A stretch of 64,000 nucleotides of DNA from Haematobia irritans (lineage: Eukaryota; Arthropoda; Insecta; Diptera; Muscidae). The notes under the pieces are model-generated. The model saw nothing but the letters and a program-made list of their open reading frames with translations. It had not been told where the DNA came from and searched no databases. The position numbers and the translations under genes were made by a program. This document shows positions 63,070-64,000 of the stretch, piece after piece (the first letter of the stretch is position 1; every line of letters begins with the position of its first letter). Where the stretch lies: NCBI RefSeq assembly GCF_050003625.1, contig NC_134398.1, positions 81,314,003-81,378,002 of the forward strand. The letters are read 5' to 3'.

Positions 63070-63720
63070 GTACTAGGGTTTTTTCCCCGGGAATGGGATC
63101 CCAGGAATTCTCGGGAAATTGCTATTTTTTCGCTCCCGCTTTCCCAGGAATGAAGTGCGGGAATTCCCGGGAAATTTTCTTTACAATATTTTATGTATAA
63201 TAGAGGGTTTTATATGGCAAATGACAGTTGAAATCTAGTTAAAGTGGATTTTGGAAGTGTAATGTGAATAACTATGGTACCAAGTCGAAATAGTTGCCTT
63301 GTGGAGCATACATAGTCGTGGGTTCTAATCCAGAATCCAACGGGCTCCCAATTGTTAAAAAAAAAGTTTGCACTTCCTAATTTATGATTGTCATATTTTT
63401 GTAAACCGACATTCCGATAGACTGGTAGACTGAGTAAACCTTTAAAAACAACGGGTCATTTTACCTTATGTAACCCACGTTGGCAATTGCATAATTTCAA
63501 AATTTCATTATTATTGCAAGGAAGGATGTTTTTTATGAAATAAGAAAATTCCAACGTTTTTTAAGATAGTTACTTTAATTTCAAATTTACACCTTATACA
63601 CATTAGGCTTGAAATCTATTAAAATTGAGATTTAAAGCCCTTATTTATAGGTCATACGACAACTGAAATCTAGTTAAAGTGGATTTTGGAAGTGTAATGT
63701 GAATATCGTATTACATGGTA
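63070..63720 (+). repeat. CCCGGG terminus and a duplicated TTAAAGTGGATTTTGGAAGT repeat
   Basis: 63,075-63,190 holds GGGAATTCCCGGGAAATTTT-type hairpin remnants. A run beginning CTAGTTAAAGTGGATTTTGG occurs at 63,234 and again at 63,672, and also at about 5888; between the two is the tRNA-like repeat (GTCGTGGGTTCTAATCC at 63,317) homologous to 4560-5225 in inverted orientation. The 63,220-63,255 copy is the uninterrupted counterpart of the MITE target at 5420. 63,720-64,000 shows nothing further. Confidence 0.6.
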
Positions 63721-64000
63721 GTGTTTCCCTTTCGGGAATATTGACTGAACATGTGCATTTATTGACCCCGTTTAACGATGGTGAAATCGAAATAAGTTCC
63801 TTTCATTTCCAAACAGTTTTTTAGTGTTACAAAAAATCCCACTATATTAATAGAAAACTATACCGAAAGAGACTGCTTTAAACATTATCAAAATGTTTTG
63901 TATTACAAAATATTTCGTATTTTAGTATAATTTATGGCTGATGTAAGATAACAACATAATATATATTGTTAGTTGTCCAGAGAGCGCCTTATAACCGTAG

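Noticed and set aside
1..64000. CRISPR arrays, operons, riboswitches or other prokaryotic features
   Set aside because: Introns, LINEs, SINEs and animal genes show a eukaryotic nuclear genome; the direct repeats seen have no spacer structure.

Overview
The window is eukaryotic and looks like a higher (calyptrate, probably muscid) fly. It is AT-rich and intron-bearing, with two conserved insect genes buried in dense, deeply nested transposable elements. The species assignment is inference from the repeat style and the protein similarity to Drosophila; no search was run.

Host genes. (1) 6,680-23,069 (+) is the Mondo/Mio (ChREBP/MondoA) bHLH-zipper glucose-response transcription factor. Eleven exons can be joined in frame here; the 5' exons encoding the start of the Mondo conserved region are not visible. 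Its 10.45-kb intron (7,667-18,120) and the 2.2-kb intron (20,526-22,738) are filled with repeats. (2) 53,916-56,697 (-) is Kua, the plasmanylethanolamine desaturase (TMEM189/PEDS1 family). Its four C-terminal exons are present and the 5' exon or exons are missing. No other host gene could be supported.

Mobile elements, left to right. 1-6.6 kb: two copies of a GTCY-microsatellite repeat with exact 153-bp internal units, CGTGAG-motif arrays, a tRNA-derived SINE with an 11-bp target-site duplication (TSD), and a MITE with a TA TSD. 7.7-16.9 kb (inside the big Mondo intron): a decayed Jockey-type LINE on the minus strand, interrupted by three separate elements. One of these is a full-length, open CR1-like LINE whose ORF1 carries a PHD finger. 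23.8-36.9 kb: a plus-strand LINE with an RNase H domain (LINE-A), split by a 5'-truncated minus-strand LINE (LINE-B), by a complete Gypsy-type LTR element with identical 603-bp LTRs, and by a small TA-TSD MITE. 37-40 kb: LINE and Penelope remnants and a foldback MITE. 42-45 kb: minus-strand repeat-family copies, one with a nested CAGTGTTGCC MITE. 46.6-49.4 kb: a dead mariner and a dead DD37E-type IS630/Tc1 element. 50-52.8 kb: two terminal-inverted-repeat (TIR) elements with 8-bp TSDs. 57.6-62.4 kb: a stack of repeats with a three-layer nest plus a TTA-TSD MITE.

How the parts relate. The 3' tail of LINE-A (about 70 bp ending in CCTAACCTAACC) is shared with the tRNA-derived SINE, which suggests a SINE/LINE partnership. 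Several insertions can be checked internally, because removing the insert plus one TSD restores the host element's reading frame or repeat spacing. No single new enzymatic system is seen. The most unusual material is the 153-bp periodic repeat families, a TIR element with an apparent 2-bp AG TSD, a 29-bp module shared by elements with unrelated termini, and a LINE ORF1 with a PHD finger.
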